Shown here: in pieces, positions 38,530-38,687 of the stretch | Numbering within the stretch: position 1 is the stretch's first letter | Layout: every line of letters begins with the position of its first letter | NCBI GenBank assembly: GCA_021810145.1 | Contig: JAJZJL010000031.1 | Location: forward strand, 1 to 38,687 | Origin: Planctomycetota bacterium | GTDB lineage: Bacteria; Planctomycetota; Phycisphaerae; WQYP01 | Reading direction: 5' to 3' | Length of the DNA: 38,687 bases | Made by a program: the position numbers and the translations under genes | Notes under the pieces: generated by a model | The model's input: the letters and a program-made list of their open reading frames with translations, nothing else | Database searches by the model: none | What the model was told of the DNA's origin: nothing

Positions 38530-38687
38530 TCACCAATCGACAACATCACGCAATGGTTCGTTGCGACTGGAGGTCCCCACGGCAATGGTGTAGGGACCGG
38601 AAGGAACTTCCCATGCGTTGAGTACGGGGTTAAAGCAGGCAAATGCCTTCCAATTCAACGTCATGGCCACAGTGCGACTTTGTCCGG
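38530..38687 (-). CDS. GH3 C-terminal Fn3-like domain, 3' end of a gene truncated by the window edge
   Basis: Manual reverse-strand translation: GQSRTVAMTLNWKAFACFNPVLNAWEVPSGPYTIAVGTSSRNEPLRDVVDW*, matching the W-x-V-x-x-G-x-Y-x-I-x-V-G-x-S-S signature of GH3 Fn3-like domains. Absent from the supplied ORF list. Confidence 0.8.
   Translation of the reverse strand, partial: GQSRTVAMTLNWKAFACFNPVLNAWEVPSGPYTIAVGTSSRNEPLRDVVDW

Noticed and set aside
1-38687. CRISPR arrays, tRNA/rRNA genes, transposases or phage genes
   Set aside because: None recognised; the repeated elements found are operator pairs and protein-repeat coding sequence, not regularly spaced CRISPR repeats.

Overview
The window reads as a carbohydrate/organosulfonate-catabolism region, probably from a planctomycete (Phycisphaerae-like). 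That placement is inference from PEP-CTERM plus autotransporter-repeat proteins, DUF1559-like pseudopilins and a DUF1573/MauE cluster. Almost every gene is on the minus strand; one AraC regulator is on plus. GH3 genes are cut by both window edges and are absent from the supplied ORF track: a 5' part at 1..1011 and a 3' end at 38530..38687. Main content: (i) five paralogous prepilin-type genes, four of them directly upstream of a CAZyme, SGNH protein or esterase; (ii) three PEP-CTERM beta-strand-repeat proteins, one carrying an inserted GH43/32-like propeller; (iii) a GH3 - sugar MFS - XylR-like regulator operon; (iv) a SuyA-SuyB - transaldolase-like - aldehyde dehydrogenase - FucI/AraA-like isomerase operon, suggestive of sulfoquinovose/sulfolactate breakdown; (v) a DUF1573 / MauE-thioredoxin / Cys-rich secreted protein / pseudopilin cluster with an apparent frameshift. 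The most notable signal is a tandem 13-bp direct repeat (CCACTTTTCATCA-N8/9-CCACTTTTTATCA, 21-22 bp period) at five loci. In four of them it lies 166-181 bp before the start codon with a -10-like hexamer exactly 25 nt away. It looks like an AraC/XylR-type operator defining an undescribed regulon of pseudopilin-CAZyme cassettes. No RNA genes, CRISPR arrays or transposases were recognised.
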